From Weissella cibaria KACC 11862 (GTDB lineage: Bacteria; Bacillota; Bacilli; Lactobacillales; Lactobacillaceae), in NCBI RefSeq assembly GCF_000193635.1, contig NZ_AEKT01000020.1, positions 62,001 through 126,000 on the forward strand: 64,000 nt of DNA. Direction: 5' to 3'. Shown one piece after another: positions 6,191 to 15,889 of the stretch. The position numbers and the translations under genes were made by a program. The stretch's first letter is position 1. Each line of letters starts with the position of its first letter. Under the pieces are notes generated by a model that searched no databases, was not told where the DNA came from, and was given only the letters and a program-made list of their open reading frames with translations.

Positions 6191-7297
6191 CTACTCAATC
6201 GCAAATACGGGTGTGCCAGCATCCCAATCATGTGGGTCAGCTGACAAACGGCCAATTAACCCATCCACCGAGTTCCAACCATTGTAGAATTGGTGGTTGT
6301 ACGGATCAAAAACTTCTGTATTCCCATCACTATAGCCGTAAGCTGCGACCGCGTGACCAATCCCCACGTTAATTAAAAAAATAACTGGGTAGCCATCACG
6401 CAAGGCATCTTTAACTTGCGTTGGCGTTGTAAGGTTGCGTGTTGTATGACCGAAACTATTGACCATACGAACTAAGTCACGACCTGACGCACCATATGAC
6501 ATGCTTGCGCCGCCCAAACGATTAGCAACATCACGTGGTGTCGTATTGACGCCATATGACCCATTCATAATCATCGCGATGCTTGAAGGAACACACCCAG
6601 TTGCCCCAAACGTGCCACCGTTAAACCAAGTACCTGACCAACGGCCATCCCACTGTGAAAAGTAAGTTGGCTTACCAGGTACAGCCCGAGAATAAAAAGT
6701 ACCATCGTTACCAAAGTAGTACTTCTTGTTATTGATCGTCTGGAGTCCTTGTACCGCTCGTCCATCACGACCAACATAATAATTCATCCCCCAAGCAGTT
6801 TCCCATTGCGAGTTCTGCCGGACACCATTCTGGAACCAATAGTAGGCACCCATGTAGAAACGGAATCCCGTAAAGTTGGCCCCATTAGTCACCCAACGCC
6901 AACCACTATTATTCACGGGCACATAGGCATCTTTAACCTTACCTCGCAAAAAGAATGTCCCATTGTCACCAAAACTGTACACCGTCCCATTAATCGCTTG
7001 GTTACCCTGGACGGCCCGGCCGTTATCATCCGTATAATAACGCATGCCCCAGGCATCACGCCAGCCGGCATTTTGGCGAACACCATTAACAAACCAATAA
7101 TACGTCCCCATATAGTAACGGAAGCCTGTATACGGTTTCCCATTTTCAAGCCAATTCCAACCACCATTAGCCGTAGATACTTCTGGCGAATAAATATAAC
7201 CTGTCCGATTATCTGCCGACGCCGACGTTGTTAGTAACGAAGTTGCGCCCAAAACACCCACAGCTCCTATTAAAAGAGCTTTTACTACCTTATTCAT
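6191..7297 (-). CDS. Secreted C39-like cysteine peptidase with wall-binding repeats
   Basis: The protein has 368 residues. An N-terminal signal peptide (cut near TSASA-DN) is followed by two copies of a ~75-residue aromatic repeat (GFRYYMGTYYWF..., ...GRAVQG..., FGDNGTFFLRG) and a C-terminal papain-like domain of the C39_2 type, with Cys in GATGCVPSSIAMIMN, His in GIGHAVAAYGY and Asp in FDPYN. The repeats probably hold the enzyme at the cell wall; the substrate is unknown. The start is ATG 7295-7297, 8 bases after GGGGAG. It is the first gene of a two-gene unit with the Ser/Thr-rich protein. Confidence 0.85.
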   Translation of the reverse strand: MNKVVKALLIGAVGVLGATSLLTTSASADNRTGYIYSPEVSTANGGWNWLENGKPYTGFRYYMGTYYWFVNGVRQNAGWRDAWGMRYYTDDNGRAVQGNQAINGTVYSFGDNGTFFLRGKVKDAYVPVNNSGWRWVTNGANFTGFRFYMGAYYWFQNGVRQNSQWETAWGMNYYVGRDGRAVQGLQTINNKKYYFGNDGTFYSRAVPGKPTYFSQWDGRWSGTWFNGGTFGATGCVPSSIAMIMNGSYGVNTTPRDVANRLGGASMSYGASGRDLVRMVNSFGHTTRNLTTPTQVKDALRDGYPVIFLINVGIGHAVAAYGYSDGNTEVFDPYNHQFYNGWNSVDGLIGRLSADPHDWDAGTPVFAIE

Positions 7298-7384
7298 CAC
7301 ATTAACTCCCCAAATTCAATCTTGTTACATATTTCACTTTTTATAATGCGCTATCTTGCGGTTAAAAACAAGCATTTTTACCCT

Positions 7385-7418
7385 CAAAAAAAGAGTGCCC
7401 AAAATAGCACTCTTTTCG
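7385..7418 (-). terminator. Terminator after the LCP gene
   Basis: The stem AAAAGAGTGC/GCACTCTTTT is followed by a T-run on the minus strand, 4 bases after the LCP stop codon. Confidence 0.85.
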
Positions 7419-7421
7419 TTA

Positions 7422-8573
7422 TTATTCAGTTGGTACACCATTGGCAATCATCACATCAGTGGAAATATTGCCACCATATAAGTTACCTGTATTAGCTGCT
7501 GGCAAGCCCAACGCCTTGCGCAACACATTCGTTGCACGTTGTTGTTCAGAGCTTGAAACGACTTCAGTAGAGCCAGACGTCAAACTGTAACCCGTTCCTT
7601 GAATGTGATCATTCTTCACGTTGTTAGCCGCCCCTGAATACTTTGTCGCAATTGCTAACATATCGTTGTAGCTCAAGTCAGTTTGCATTGATGAAGAAAT
7701 TGAATTCAAGAAATCTGTATTCAACAACTTTGTTGGATTGCTCTTCGCTGCGTCAACAATTCCTTGCAGCACCAATCGCTGACGTTCCTGACGACCGTAG
7801 TCTCCCTGTGGATCATCGTAACGCATCCGTGAGAAGGCCAAGGCAGCCTTACCTGTCATCTTGGTGTGTGATACACCGTTGTATGACCACGTTGTTGATC
7901 CTTGCGTAAAGCTGTACAAATCACCCGCGTCAGCGTGAGCCGTCTCAGGGTTGTACGCAAACGTCAATGGTGACGTCACCGTAATGCCGCCAACTTTGTT
8001 AACAACCTTTTCCATGCCACCCATGTTAACCAATGCATAGAAGTCAATTGGAATATTTAGCCAGTCCTGAATCGTCTTAATTGTTGATTCGGCTGATCCG
8101 TAAGCATACGCCGCATTAATTTTTTGTGGGAAGGTATCCTCATACCCATCAATCGCGACCAACGTATCACGTGGAATTGACATAATCGTCGTCTTATCTG
8201 TTTTAGGATTAATGGTCACAATCATGATTGAGTCAGTTCGACCTTTGTAATCACGTCCCAAAGCACCCGTGTCTGTACCCAATAGCAACAATGACACCGG
8301 CTTACCATCTGACAAGACAGCCGACACATCACGCGCCTTCTTCATCGTCGGTGCCACGTATGACTTATCGATAGCACTCTTAGTCTGCATATATGCATAG
8401 CCGAATAAGCCAGCAATTACCAAGACAATCACCAATAAGATTGATAAAATCCAATTACGGACTTTATGTGATTTCTTTGGACCCTGATTTTTTGGGGCTT
8501 TTTGTTTTTTTCCGCCACGTTCATTCGCTAAGCGACTTGAGCGTGAAACGGGTTGTGTTTGCTCGTTATCCAT
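7422..8573 (-). CDS. LCP (LytR-CpsA-Psr) family wall polymer ligase
   Basis: LCP enzymes transfer teichoic acids or capsular polysaccharide from undecaprenyl-linked intermediates to peptidoglycan outside the membrane. The 383-residue protein has a basic cytoplasmic start, one membrane helix (about 41-65) and an LCP domain with LLGTDTGALGRDYKGRTDSIMI, MSIPRDT and AFSRMRYDDPQGDYGRQERQ. A GGAGTGG ribosome site precedes the ATG. It is monocistronic and lies next to exopolysaccharide locus 1, whose product it may anchor (inference from position). Confidence 0.93.
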   Translation of the reverse strand: MDNEQTQPVSRSSRLANERGGKKQKAPKNQGPKKSHKVRNWILSILLVIVLVIAGLFGYAYMQTKSAIDKSYVAPTMKKARDVSAVLSDGKPVSLLLLGTDTGALGRDYKGRTDSIMIVTINPKTDKTTIMSIPRDTLVAIDGYEDTFPQKINAAYAYGSAESTIKTIQDWLNIPIDFYALVNMGGMEKVVNKVGGITVTSPLTFAYNPETAHADAGDLYSFTQGSTTWSYNGVSHTKMTGKAALAFSRMRYDDPQGDYGRQERQRLVLQGIVDAAKSNPTKLLNTDFLNSISSSMQTDLSYNDMLAIATKYSGAANNVKNDHIQGTGYSLTSGSTEVVSSSEQQRATNVLRKALGLPAANTGNLYGGNISTDVMIANGVPTE

Positions 8574-8751
8574 GAGCCACTCCTTCTCAACTGTAATACA
8601 TACTTGTGCATTTATTGTAAAACGAAACTGACTGAATTGCCGTAATTTCCCGTTGATGTTTATTTTTTTATAAACACTCCCGTACTTGTAGTCAGTAATT
8701 CAGCCTAAAAAGGCCGTTACATGTCCTAAAGTTCGAAAAATCTGGCGTAAA

Positions 8752-8784
8752 AAAACGGTGACCGAACTGTTATCGATCACCATC
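8752..8784 (-). terminator. Terminator after the 29-residue membrane peptide gene
   Basis: The stem GGTGATCGA/TTCGGTCACC (imperfect) is followed by seven T on the minus strand. Confidence 0.7.
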
Positions 8785-8796
8785 TCTTAATTTCGA

Positions 8797-8886
8797 CTAG
8801 TTTTCATTGATACGAGCTGCGACTAATAACGCCATCCCCATCACACCAATAAATCCACCGGCTAAAAATGACACTAACATCATCAT
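8797..8886 (-). CDS. 29-residue single-helix membrane protein (DUF3789-like)
   Basis: ATG 8884-8886 is preceded by GAGGAGGG at good distance. The product begins MMMLVSFLAGGFIGVMGM and ends ALLVAARINEN: one membrane helix with small residues and a short polar tail, the pattern of the DUF3789 family of tiny proteins. It has its own terminator. A sister gene lies opposite at 9038-9139. The function is unknown. Confidence 0.7.
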   Translation of the reverse strand: MMMLVSFLAGGFIGVMGMALLVAARINEN

Positions 8887-9037
8887 GATTTGCCCTCCTC
8901 TATTTCTTCTCTATCTCCTCATATTACTAATCGTTTATGAATGATTTACGAAGGTTGTTCTACTTTTTATCCAGCGATTTGAAACTTGAACGTCACCGCC
9001 AGATATTTTACACTTATGTTCGGAGGCAGTTCACAAT

Positions 9038-9139
9038 ATGTATATACTGGGAATCATTTTAGCTTTTATTCTTGGTGGATTAGTTGGCGTTATTGGCATG
9101 GCCATGCTAGTCGCTGGTCGCCGTTCAGAAAAAGATTAA
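9038..9139 (+). CDS. 33-residue single-helix membrane protein (DUF3789-like), paralogue
   Basis: ATG 9038-9040 is preceded by GGAGG 11 bases upstream. The product (MYILGIILAFILGGLVGVIG then MAMLVAGRRSEKD) matches the opposite-strand gene at 8797-8886 in the GG-[FL]-[IV]-GV-[MI]-GMA-[LM]-LVA pattern. The two are divergently transcribed from a shared 151-base region. It is one of only three plus-strand genes in the window and is followed directly by a terminator. Confidence 0.7.
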   Translation: MYILGIILAFILGGLVGVIGMAMLVAGRRSEKD

Positions 9140-9148
9140 TCATCACAA

Positions 9149-9187
9149 AAGCAGTCACCGGCACAATGTCATTGGTGACTGCTTTTT
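9149..9187. terminator. Bidirectional terminator between small gene and EPS locus 1
   Basis: The stem AAGCAGTCACC/GGTGACTGCTT has T-rich flanks on both strands and serves the plus-strand small gene and the end of the minus-strand polysaccharide operon. Confidence 0.85.
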
Positions 9188-9188
9188 A

Positions 9189-10103
9189 CTACAATAATTT
9201 ATTTAGCACCCAGAACAGCACTCTTTTCCGCCAAGGCAACGAGCTAGCGTCTGACTGATATTGTCTGGTCATTTGTATCAATCGTGGCATGTTTAGCCAG
9301 CCACCAGGTTGACGGCATAAGCGTCGACTATCCATCACGACTGTGTCCGCAACCTTCGCAGCACTTAATGCAACTGGCACTATCGGTCGTAACGCTTCTA
9401 AAAAGCACTGACTATTGGCCACGATATCAAACGATAAGCGACGTGTCGTTGACTGCGCTGTTGGTAGGTACTGATAATAGTTCGCCGGTACAAATCGTAC
9501 GTCGGTCGCCTTTTGGCAAACCGCGACATTAAACAACATATCTTCACCCATGTGCAATGATTCATTGAACATTAGGTTAGCACCTCTAATTAATTGTGTG
9601 CGATAAAATTTATTGAACGGCTCTGGCCCCACGCCTTCATAACTCGTTAACACCGGCAATTTTAACAGTGCCTGCAATAATTGAAATCGGCTCGTTGCGT
9701 TTAACGACATGTCATGTACCTGGCCGTTTGTAACAAACAACACCAAATCAATTTGGACCTGCTGAGCTATCAGGTGCGTCTTTATAATTTTATTAAGCAT
9801 GACGCCATTCACTTCATCATCAGCGTCAACGAATGCGAGATACATCCCCTTGGCCACCGCTATACCTTGATTTCTGGCCGATGCTGCGCCACCATGCTGT
9901 GCGATGATTAGTCGACCATCCTCAAATAATTTTAGCTGATGTCGGATTACGTCAAGACTTCTATCAGTGGATCCATCATCAATAAAAATCACCTCCACTG
10001 CAGTGACTAACCGCAACTGTTGCATTAGGGCCGGCAACGTTTTGGCATTGTTATACACTGGCACGATAATACTCAGTAGTGGTTGCCCTTTAAATTCACT
10101 CAT
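9189..10103 (-). CDS. Glycosyltransferase family 2, last gene of EPS locus 1
   Basis: The 304-residue cytoplasmic enzyme has a GT-A fold start (LLSIIVPVYNNAKTLPALM), the sugar-nucleotide motif FIDDGSTDRS and AFVDADDE. It should add one sugar to the lipid-linked repeat unit of exopolysaccharide 1; donor and acceptor cannot be read from sequence. The ATG at 10101-10103 was chosen because it overlaps the flippase stop (ATGA) with GGGAGAAAG upstream. A start 45 bases further up also exists. Confidence 0.88.
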   Translation of the reverse strand: MSEFKGQPLLSIIVPVYNNAKTLPALMQQLRLVTAVEVIFIDDGSTDRSLDVIRHQLKLFEDGRLIIAQHGGAASARNQGIAVAKGMYLAFVDADDEVNGVMLNKIIKTHLIAQQVQIDLVLFVTNGQVHDMSLNATSRFQLLQALLKLPVLTSYEGVGPEPFNKFYRTQLIRGANLMFNESLHMGEDMLFNVAVCQKATDVRFVPANYYQYLPTAQSTTRRLSFDIVANSQCFLEALRPIVPVALSAAKVADTVVMDSRRLCRQPGGWLNMPRLIQMTRQYQSDASSLPWRKRVLFWVLNKLL

Positions 10104-11638
10104 CGTAAATACTTTCTCCCAGTCATTTGACGCCACATGATTTTGCATAAATCACGGGTCTCAATTTGGCAACTGAACGCCAAGATAAAAACAACACTAT
10201 AGCCAACAACACTACCCATCCCCGTAAAAATTAAACCTAGCCACCCCATTTGTGGTAGCCACCCATGACATACATAGTGCACACCAACCAAACCCGCTAA
10301 CGCAACATGATAGGCCGCAAACTTTACTAAAGGGCATTTGGCACTTTGTTGAAAGCCGTGTTTGAAAACCAGCCACGGCTCCCACCAGAAATTAACGACT
10401 AAATTACTAATAATATTCCCCAGCAACACCGCATTGATTCCCAAATCAGTTTGCGTGATTAGCCACAAACTAGTTCCCAAATTCACACCCGCTTCAACTA
10501 AAGATTTATATCGCATGGTCCAAAACAATCCCAACGCTGCTGCAAAACTTAAATTTGCTTGTCGCAACATCGTAAATCCCAAATTAATCACGATTAAAAA
10601 GACCGTGAAATCAGCAAGAACATATGCTGGTCCAAATACTAACTGAATGAAATCCTGCATCACAGTAAAGCAGCCCCCTGCTAAGACCGTACTAACTAAC
10701 GCAATTAAACATAAGTTGCGATAGTACGCGACTTGCTGTTGCGCTACGCTTTCGGTTACGCCAATGTGGCCAAAAACGCCAACAATCGCTGCCATTACCT
10801 GGCCAACTAAACTACTTAACCCTTGGACAATTAACGCGTAATTTGTATAGGCACCCAAAACACTTAATCCTAGATACTTAGCAATCAATAAATTATCGGT
10901 ACCGTTAACGACAATAACACCAACCTTCGCTGAAATATTTCCAAGGACGTTCTCTCGTAATTTTTGTTTGATGGTTTCTGGGATGCGTTGCGATGAACGC
11001 CAAGTCAGCATTGGATACTGTTGCTTAGCCCGCCAATTAATCAACAAATTAGCAAGTAGCGTTCCTCCAATGTGGAGCATTAAGAAGGCCACATAGTTTT
11101 GCCAAACAACTAGGACAACAATTTGCACAATGTTTTGAATGAACCGGCATCCTACCTGATTGATATTATTCACGTACGCGCGTTGATCAGCAATAAACAA
11201 CGAACGGGCATATGAGAAAAAATAACTCAACGCCGTGCCAATAACATACAAGTAAAACATGAACTGAATATGTGGAATTGTTAGACCCGGCTTTACAAAG
11301 AACGGTAACCCGGCCGCTAATAAAAGGCCCAGTAATAAAATGGTAAATCCAATGCCACCGTACAAACGTCGGTAACAAGTCAGCAGCGCATCCACTAGTC
11401 CCATGTCTCGATTCGCTAATGGTCGATACAACGAAAATGTCATGGCCGCTCCGATACCTAATTCCGCAAAGGACAAAATATTCATTAAATTATTAAAAAG
11501 ACCGTTTGCACCTAAATAATTAGCTGACATCGTCTGCACAAAAACGATTTGCATCGTAAATTGCGATGCTAGTGTCACAAGTTGTGCTCCCGTGGCTACT
11601 ACTGTATTTTTAACCGTTGCCGTTGCATGATTTATCAT
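10100..11638 (-). CDS. wzx: Polysaccharide flippase (Wzx/MATE-like)
   Basis: The 512-residue protein has about 12-14 membrane helices and the look of the polysaccharide synthase/MOP flippase family (start ATATVKNTVVATGAQLVTLA; later FTMLRQANLSFAAALGLFWTMRYKS). It would move the undecaprenyl-linked repeat unit of exopolysaccharide 1 across the membrane. The second ATG (11636-11638) was chosen: it sits 6 bases after GGAGGA and overlaps the polymerase stop as ATGA, whereas the first ATG touches the ribosome site. Confidence 0.9.
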   Translation of the reverse strand: MINHATATVKNTVVATGAQLVTLASQFTMQIVFVQTMSANYLGANGLFNNLMNILSFAELGIGAAMTFSLYRPLANRDMGLVDALLTCYRRLYGGIGFTILLLGLLLAAGLPFFVKPGLTIPHIQFMFYLYVIGTALSYFFSYARSLFIADQRAYVNNINQVGCRFIQNIVQIVVLVVWQNYVAFLMLHIGGTLLANLLINWRAKQQYPMLTWRSSQRIPETIKQKLRENVLGNISAKVGVIVVNGTDNLLIAKYLGLSVLGAYTNYALIVQGLSSLVGQVMAAIVGVFGHIGVTESVAQQQVAYYRNLCLIALVSTVLAGGCFTVMQDFIQLVFGPAYVLADFTVFLIVINLGFTMLRQANLSFAAALGLFWTMRYKSLVEAGVNLGTSLWLITQTDLGINAVLLGNIISNLVVNFWWEPWLVFKHGFQQSAKCPLVKFAAYHVALAGLVGVHYVCHGWLPQMGWLGLIFTGMGSVVGYSVVFILAFSCQIETRDLCKIMWRQMTGRKYLR

Positions 11639-12761
11639 CGCCATTCCTCCTTCATCACATAGGTTTTATCTGGGAACATGGCGTTTTCATGAATCATTGG
11701 TGCGTACGTATTGTGATACTTAGTGCCATAGTGGTAAGTCGCAAAGCTATAGGTTCCTACTAAAAGCCCCATTATCGCTAATAAGAGCCACTTATTCCGT
11801 TGCGTTAGTTGTCCTAATATCTGCGCGAAAATAGCAAAAACAACTATTAGCCCATCGATTAAAATACGATCAAAATTGTAGGCCACCAAATAAAGCGGCA
11901 CCATACTATAAAAAATCAATGCCATTTGCTGGCCTAACCTAATTGACGACTGTAGTGGTTGATTATCTGTCTGCTTGAAAATGGCTTCTAGACGCCAAAA
12001 TAGCAGTAATAACACGACAGCTATCGCCACGTCTAATATGATAATCATACCTGGCTCGAACCGAAGCGCGTACTGCAACATTTTCGGGCCGATCACCGGT
12101 AACCGTGTGGCAATTGCCTGAACGATCAAGACGTAAATATGACGTGTCACCGGCACAGCAATTAACAAAGCACCAGCACTAATGACACCAATGAACCATA
12201 ACTGTGCGTTTCGCGTTCGCAATCGTCTCATCGGCAACAACAATAAAAAGAATACTGCCGCTAATTGAATGCCGGCGGCTAGACCCACCAACATCACAAA
12301 ATACATCGTATCAAACCGTTTGTCCCGCCAGAGATAAGCGATGGCAACGAAAACGACAGTGGCCATCAAATAATTTCGTAGCTGTACCCCCGATTCAAAG
12401 AACTGAATGGCGGTATAACATAACAAAACCACCCGCTTATTATCGACTTGAAGGATGTTTAACCCCCAAGCCATACAACTCATTTCAATCGTAAAAATGA
12501 CTAATTTAAACTGTTGATAGGACAATCCCACCTTAGTTGCCATCTGCATGACCTGATTAAAAACCGGTTCGACTTTGTTGGTACTTCTGGATGTGTATAG
12601 TACCAGTTGTAAACCCAATTGTCGGACACGGTAATCGGTACATAGGCAAATATAATTGCTAACAGAACCAAAAACACTATCGACACCCGTTGCTGACGAC
12701 TTGGTGTAAGCAATAACAGGATTAATTCAATCAGGACTAAACCATAAAACACGCCGACCAT
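11635..12761 (-). pseudogene. EpsG-like polysaccharide polymerase (Wzy), single-base frameshift
   Basis: Two overlapping frames make up one EpsG-type polymerase. The first starts at ATG 12759-12761 (helix MVGVFYGLVLIELILLLL, then VSDNWVYNWYYTHPEVPTK) and soon stops. The second continues from VEPVFNQVMQMATKVGLSYQ to the end through about ten helices. One extra A in the AAA at 12574-12576 joins them into a 375-residue protein of normal EpsG length. EpsG/Wzy proteins join repeat units outside the membrane. If the shift is real, locus 1 cannot polymerise unless another Wzy substitutes; a sequencing deletion is the alternative. It lies 4 bases after the upstream GT2. Confidence 0.75.
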
Positions 12762-12764
12762 TGC

Positions 12765-13721
12765 TTACTCACCACCTTTAGCGGACCAGCACAAGACTAG
12801 CGCGCAGCCAGCTAACCAAATTAGAACGTCTTTGCACTGCCGGCGCCATTCGTCATCGAATTGCCAACCTGTTTGCCAACGCCGTTTTGCCTGACATAGT
12901 TGGCGCAATACACCCACCTTATCCTTTAAGGACACCTGTCGATAACGTAAAACCTGAAACATATGACTGAACAGTTGCTTATTAAGCAGCATGTTAATTG
13001 CCGGTACATCTTGTGGTTGCGCCACATCCGTCCGGTAATCAACTAACTGTTGCAAGACCGCCACGACATCGACATGCTTCACAACGGTTGAACTTTGTGT
13101 AATGCTGCTATCACGCACACAATACTTAACTAATGGGGCTTCCAATACCTTCACATGACTAGCCCGTAAGAACGCAATTGCCGTAAAAGCCATATCTTCA
13201 AAAAAACGGCCTGGCGGAAATAACAAGTCCCTCACTAATTGCCGACGATAAATTTTATTCCAAGCACCTGTGTAAATATGCTGTAAATTATTGGTCGGTT
13301 TAAACACTTGAATAACGTTGCCCTGTCGAATTTTTTGGAAACCAAATACCACTAAATCAGTCGTACTGTCCAATGTTTGTACCATTTGATTAATAGCTCC
13401 CGGCGTCAATTGATCGTCGCCATCCAAAAAAGCCAGCCATTCACCTGTCGCCATCCGCATACCTGTATTCCGCACTTCACTCAGACCACGATTAAACGTA
13501 TGACGATGGAGAATAACGTTTTCGTGAGCAGCAAACCGGCGACAATGAGCCCACGTTGCATCCGTGGAAGCATCATCGATAATGATAATCTCCAGTTCTT
13601 GTCGTCTTTGTGTCAAAACTGATTGCAACGTCGCAGCAATTTCATCCTGCACATTGTAAGCTGCGATAATTAGTGACAGTACTGGTTGCCGATTATTTCT
13701 CATAGTTACTTTTGTTTGCAA
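12765..13721 (-). CDS. Glycosyltransferase family 2 (EPS locus 1)
   Basis: The 318-residue enzyme has a GT-A start (LSLIIAAYNVQDEIAATLQS), IIIDDASTDATW, and AFLDGDDQLTP as metal/sugar-nucleotide motif. It probably adds one residue of the exopolysaccharide 1 repeat. A TTG at 13719-13721 fits best, 7 bases after GGAG; an ATG 18 bases later has no ribosome site. Either start lies inside the end of the Stealth gene, showing tight operon coupling. Confidence 0.87.
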   Translation of the reverse strand: MQTKVTMRNNRQPVLSLIIAAYNVQDEIAATLQSVLTQRRQELEIIIIDDASTDATWAHCRRFAAHENVILHRHTFNRGLSEVRNTGMRMATGEWLAFLDGDDQLTPGAINQMVQTLDSTTDLVVFGFQKIRQGNVIQVFKPTNNLQHIYTGAWNKIYRRQLVRDLLFPPGRFFEDMAFTAIAFLRASHVKVLEAPLVKYCVRDSSITQSSTVVKHVDVVAVLQQLVDYRTDVAQPQDVPAINMLLNKQLFSHMFQVLRYRQVSLKDKVGVLRQLCQAKRRWQTGWQFDDEWRRQCKDVLIWLAGCALVLCWSAKGGE

Positions 13722-14703
13722 AACGTCGCTCCAAAATTTTCATAGTTGCTAAAGCAGCAGTTTCCTGTGCGGGTGTCGTAACCGTATCATTTAGCACCAC
13801 CATCTTTGTTATTTTTACCCGGCTACGGAATAAACGCTTCACGGCATCAACATCCTGAATCTCTAAATAACGACCAAATTTATATGATCGCGGCTTAACA
13901 CATCCAGTCAAAATTTGATAATAGCGCATCAGCCAAACTGAAATGTCGGTTACCTGACGTTGCTTATTTGTCAACGCCATCTTCGTTACCTCCCTTTCGT
14001 AAAGTGAATAACCATTCATAAAAGAAGATTTCAAAAATGGTATCGCAAGATGATGATCGTAGAAGCGTGTGAAATATGGCAATATCGATAACAAACTCGA
14101 TAGCAACCCTATTCTGACGCCGTTTCTCAAGGAAAAGGCCGCAGTCCAATTAGTGAACAACCATTCTCTTTTAGAAAATTCGCGGTTTATTAGTGTCATG
14201 TTATTAACCGCCGTATGGGCAAAATCATCTCGTGGCATTAATAAAAATTGACTCGTCATATCAACCACCTTTTCACCATCTGCCGTAAAAAAATCGCTTG
14301 GCCAGACTGGATTTGTAAACAAAAAATCATCATTTAACAGGATAAAGTGTTCGTTTAACCCCGGAATACGCCAGCAGTGCACTTCAATCACATTTGAATT
14401 ATAAGTTGGCAAATACTCGTTTGGAATAAAGCTAGTATGATCTACGACAACCAACCGTTTACTGTCTTTAATAAAGCTAGGCCGTTGCTGATCAGTGACA
14501 AGATAGATTTTGTTTACCCATGGCGCATACTGCGCAATTGAACGCAACAAATACTTCAACGTACCAAAATCACGATATCGTTGGTCCGCTGCTTCGTACT
14601 CTGGTAATGACACATGTTGTGACCTGCGTTGTTGCCAAGCTAAATCACTGCCATCAACCCAGGGGATGACGATATCAATTGGCATCTTCGTTAACTGTTT
14701 CAT
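13693..14703 (-). CDS. Stealth-family polysaccharide phosphotransferase
   Basis: Stealth proteins transfer sugar-1-phosphate, giving phosphodiester-linked repeats in capsules. The 336-residue protein shows conserved region 1 (IDIVIPWVDGSDLAWQ), region 2 (RYRDFGTLKYLLRSIAQYAP, IYLVTDQQRPSF), and region 3-like stretches (NDDFLFTNPVWPSDFF; further on YDHHLAIPFLKS). Its presence suggests exopolysaccharide 1 contains a phosphodiester. Its start overlaps the GT4 stop by ATGA. Confidence 0.9.
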   Translation of the reverse strand: MKQLTKMPIDIVIPWVDGSDLAWQQRRSQHVSLPEYEAADQRYRDFGTLKYLLRSIAQYAPWVNKIYLVTDQQRPSFIKDSKRLVVVDHTSFIPNEYLPTYNSNVIEVHCWRIPGLNEHFILLNDDFLFTNPVWPSDFFTADGEKVVDMTSQFLLMPRDDFAHTAVNNMTLINREFSKREWLFTNWTAAFSLRNGVRIGLLSSLLSILPYFTRFYDHHLAIPFLKSSFMNGYSLYEREVTKMALTNKQRQVTDISVWLMRYYQILTGCVKPRSYKFGRYLEIQDVDAVKRLFRSRVKITKMVVLNDTVTTPAQETAALATMKILERRFANKSNYEK

Positions 14704-15872
14704 TGGTTCATCCCCACCTTATCCCCCTTAAGATACCGACGGTAAATGCCGGTCATGATTGTATCAACACGTGACTCATCAAATTGCATTAAGAACTCGG
14801 TATACTCGTTTAATGCTGGCTGTAATCGTTTGTCCCGCACACGTTTAATCGCATCAGCTAACGCCATAACATCTAGCGGGTTAATTAATTGTCCTAATTT
14901 TTCGTCAATTAAGTAATCTGCCATGCCGGTTCCCTTAGCGCCAATCATGTATACCCCATCGATTAGCGCATTAAAGCCACCCATGCCAAATCCTTCTCGT
15001 AGTGATGGCATGACAATCATGTCTGCAGCGTAATGTAAATCTTGTAAATTCGCCTGATATCCCAAAAACGTTACTTGCTGCGACAAGCCAAGCTCAGTTA
15101 CTAACCGTTTAGTTGTTGCTTCAGCCGCTCCGACCCCAGCAAAGAATATCTTTATCTGTGGATTTGATAGTGCATGCACTGCTTGCAAGAGTGTTGCTTG
15201 ATTTTTGCGAGTACTAAACTCACCAACTTGAATGATTGCAAAATCATCGCTAGTTAAGTCAAGACATGCGCGCATCCGTTTGCGAATCGATAATCGTGTC
15301 ACTGGCAAAACGGCTAATGACCGCTGCACTGGCGCACCAATACTGGGCAAATACGTGACTCTTTGTACCGGTAAGAATCGGCTAACAGCCTCATCGGTGT
15401 GATTAATGACTAACAAATGTTGCGTCAGCCAAGCCAAGAACCACTCAATCGGAAAGACTAACCAGTTTTTAAGTGGTCCACCTCGAAAGAAATGAAACCC
15501 ATGCGCCGTATAAATGACTGGACATCCCGTACCCCACGATGCCAACCGCGTTAAAGCTGCCCCAATCGGCGAATGGACATGTATCAAGTCATACTGATTT
15601 TCCCCAATTAACCGACGTAATTGTGTCATCACTTGGTAGTTCACCATCAAACGCCCAAGTCCACGATCAAAATTAATTTGATGTAAGACAATTCCCATTT
15701 CCGTCAAATCCATAATCAGTTGACAATTGGTCTGGTCATCCACAGTCCCAAAGTTCTCAAAATCAGCTGCCACATGGACTTCAGCTCCTAAGTTAGTCAA
15801 AATCGCTAAATTCCGCATATTAAATTGTTGAATCATGTTCGCCTTGGCGGCTACCATTAATACCTTTTTCAA
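14700..15872 (-). CDS. Glycosyltransferase family 4 (EPS locus 1)
   Basis: The 390-residue GT-B enzyme has VAAKANMIQQFNMRNLAIL at the start, HVHSPIGAALTRLAS, YTAHGFHFF and the C-terminal nucleotide-binding region MPSLREGFGMGGFNALI with the EX7E-like arrangement. It resembles EpsD/EpsF transferases that add early sugars after the priming transferase. The start codon is TTG (15870-15872) with GGGGATTAGG upstream. It lies 17 bases after the priming transferase gene. Confidence 0.9.
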   Translation of the reverse strand: MKKVLMVAAKANMIQQFNMRNLAILTNLGAEVHVAADFENFGTVDDQTNCQLIMDLTEMGIVLHQINFDRGLGRLMVNYQVMTQLRRLIGENQYDLIHVHSPIGAALTRLASWGTGCPVIYTAHGFHFFRGGPLKNWLVFPIEWFLAWLTQHLLVINHTDEAVSRFLPVQRVTYLPSIGAPVQRSLAVLPVTRLSIRKRMRACLDLTSDDFAIIQVGEFSTRKNQATLLQAVHALSNPQIKIFFAGVGAAEATTKRLVTELGLSQQVTFLGYQANLQDLHYAADMIVMPSLREGFGMGGFNALIDGVYMIGAKGTGMADYLIDEKLGQLINPLDVMALADAIKRVRDKRLQPALNEYTEFLMQFDESRVDTIMTGIYRRYLKGDKVGMNQ

Positions 15873-15889
15873 ACCTAATCCCCACTAAC

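Noticed and set aside
6749-7234. Long plus-strand open frame opposite the C39 peptidase repeats
   Set aside because: It is antisense to the repeat codons; the same antisense frame appears opposite every copy of the repeat, so it is a shadow of the sense code.
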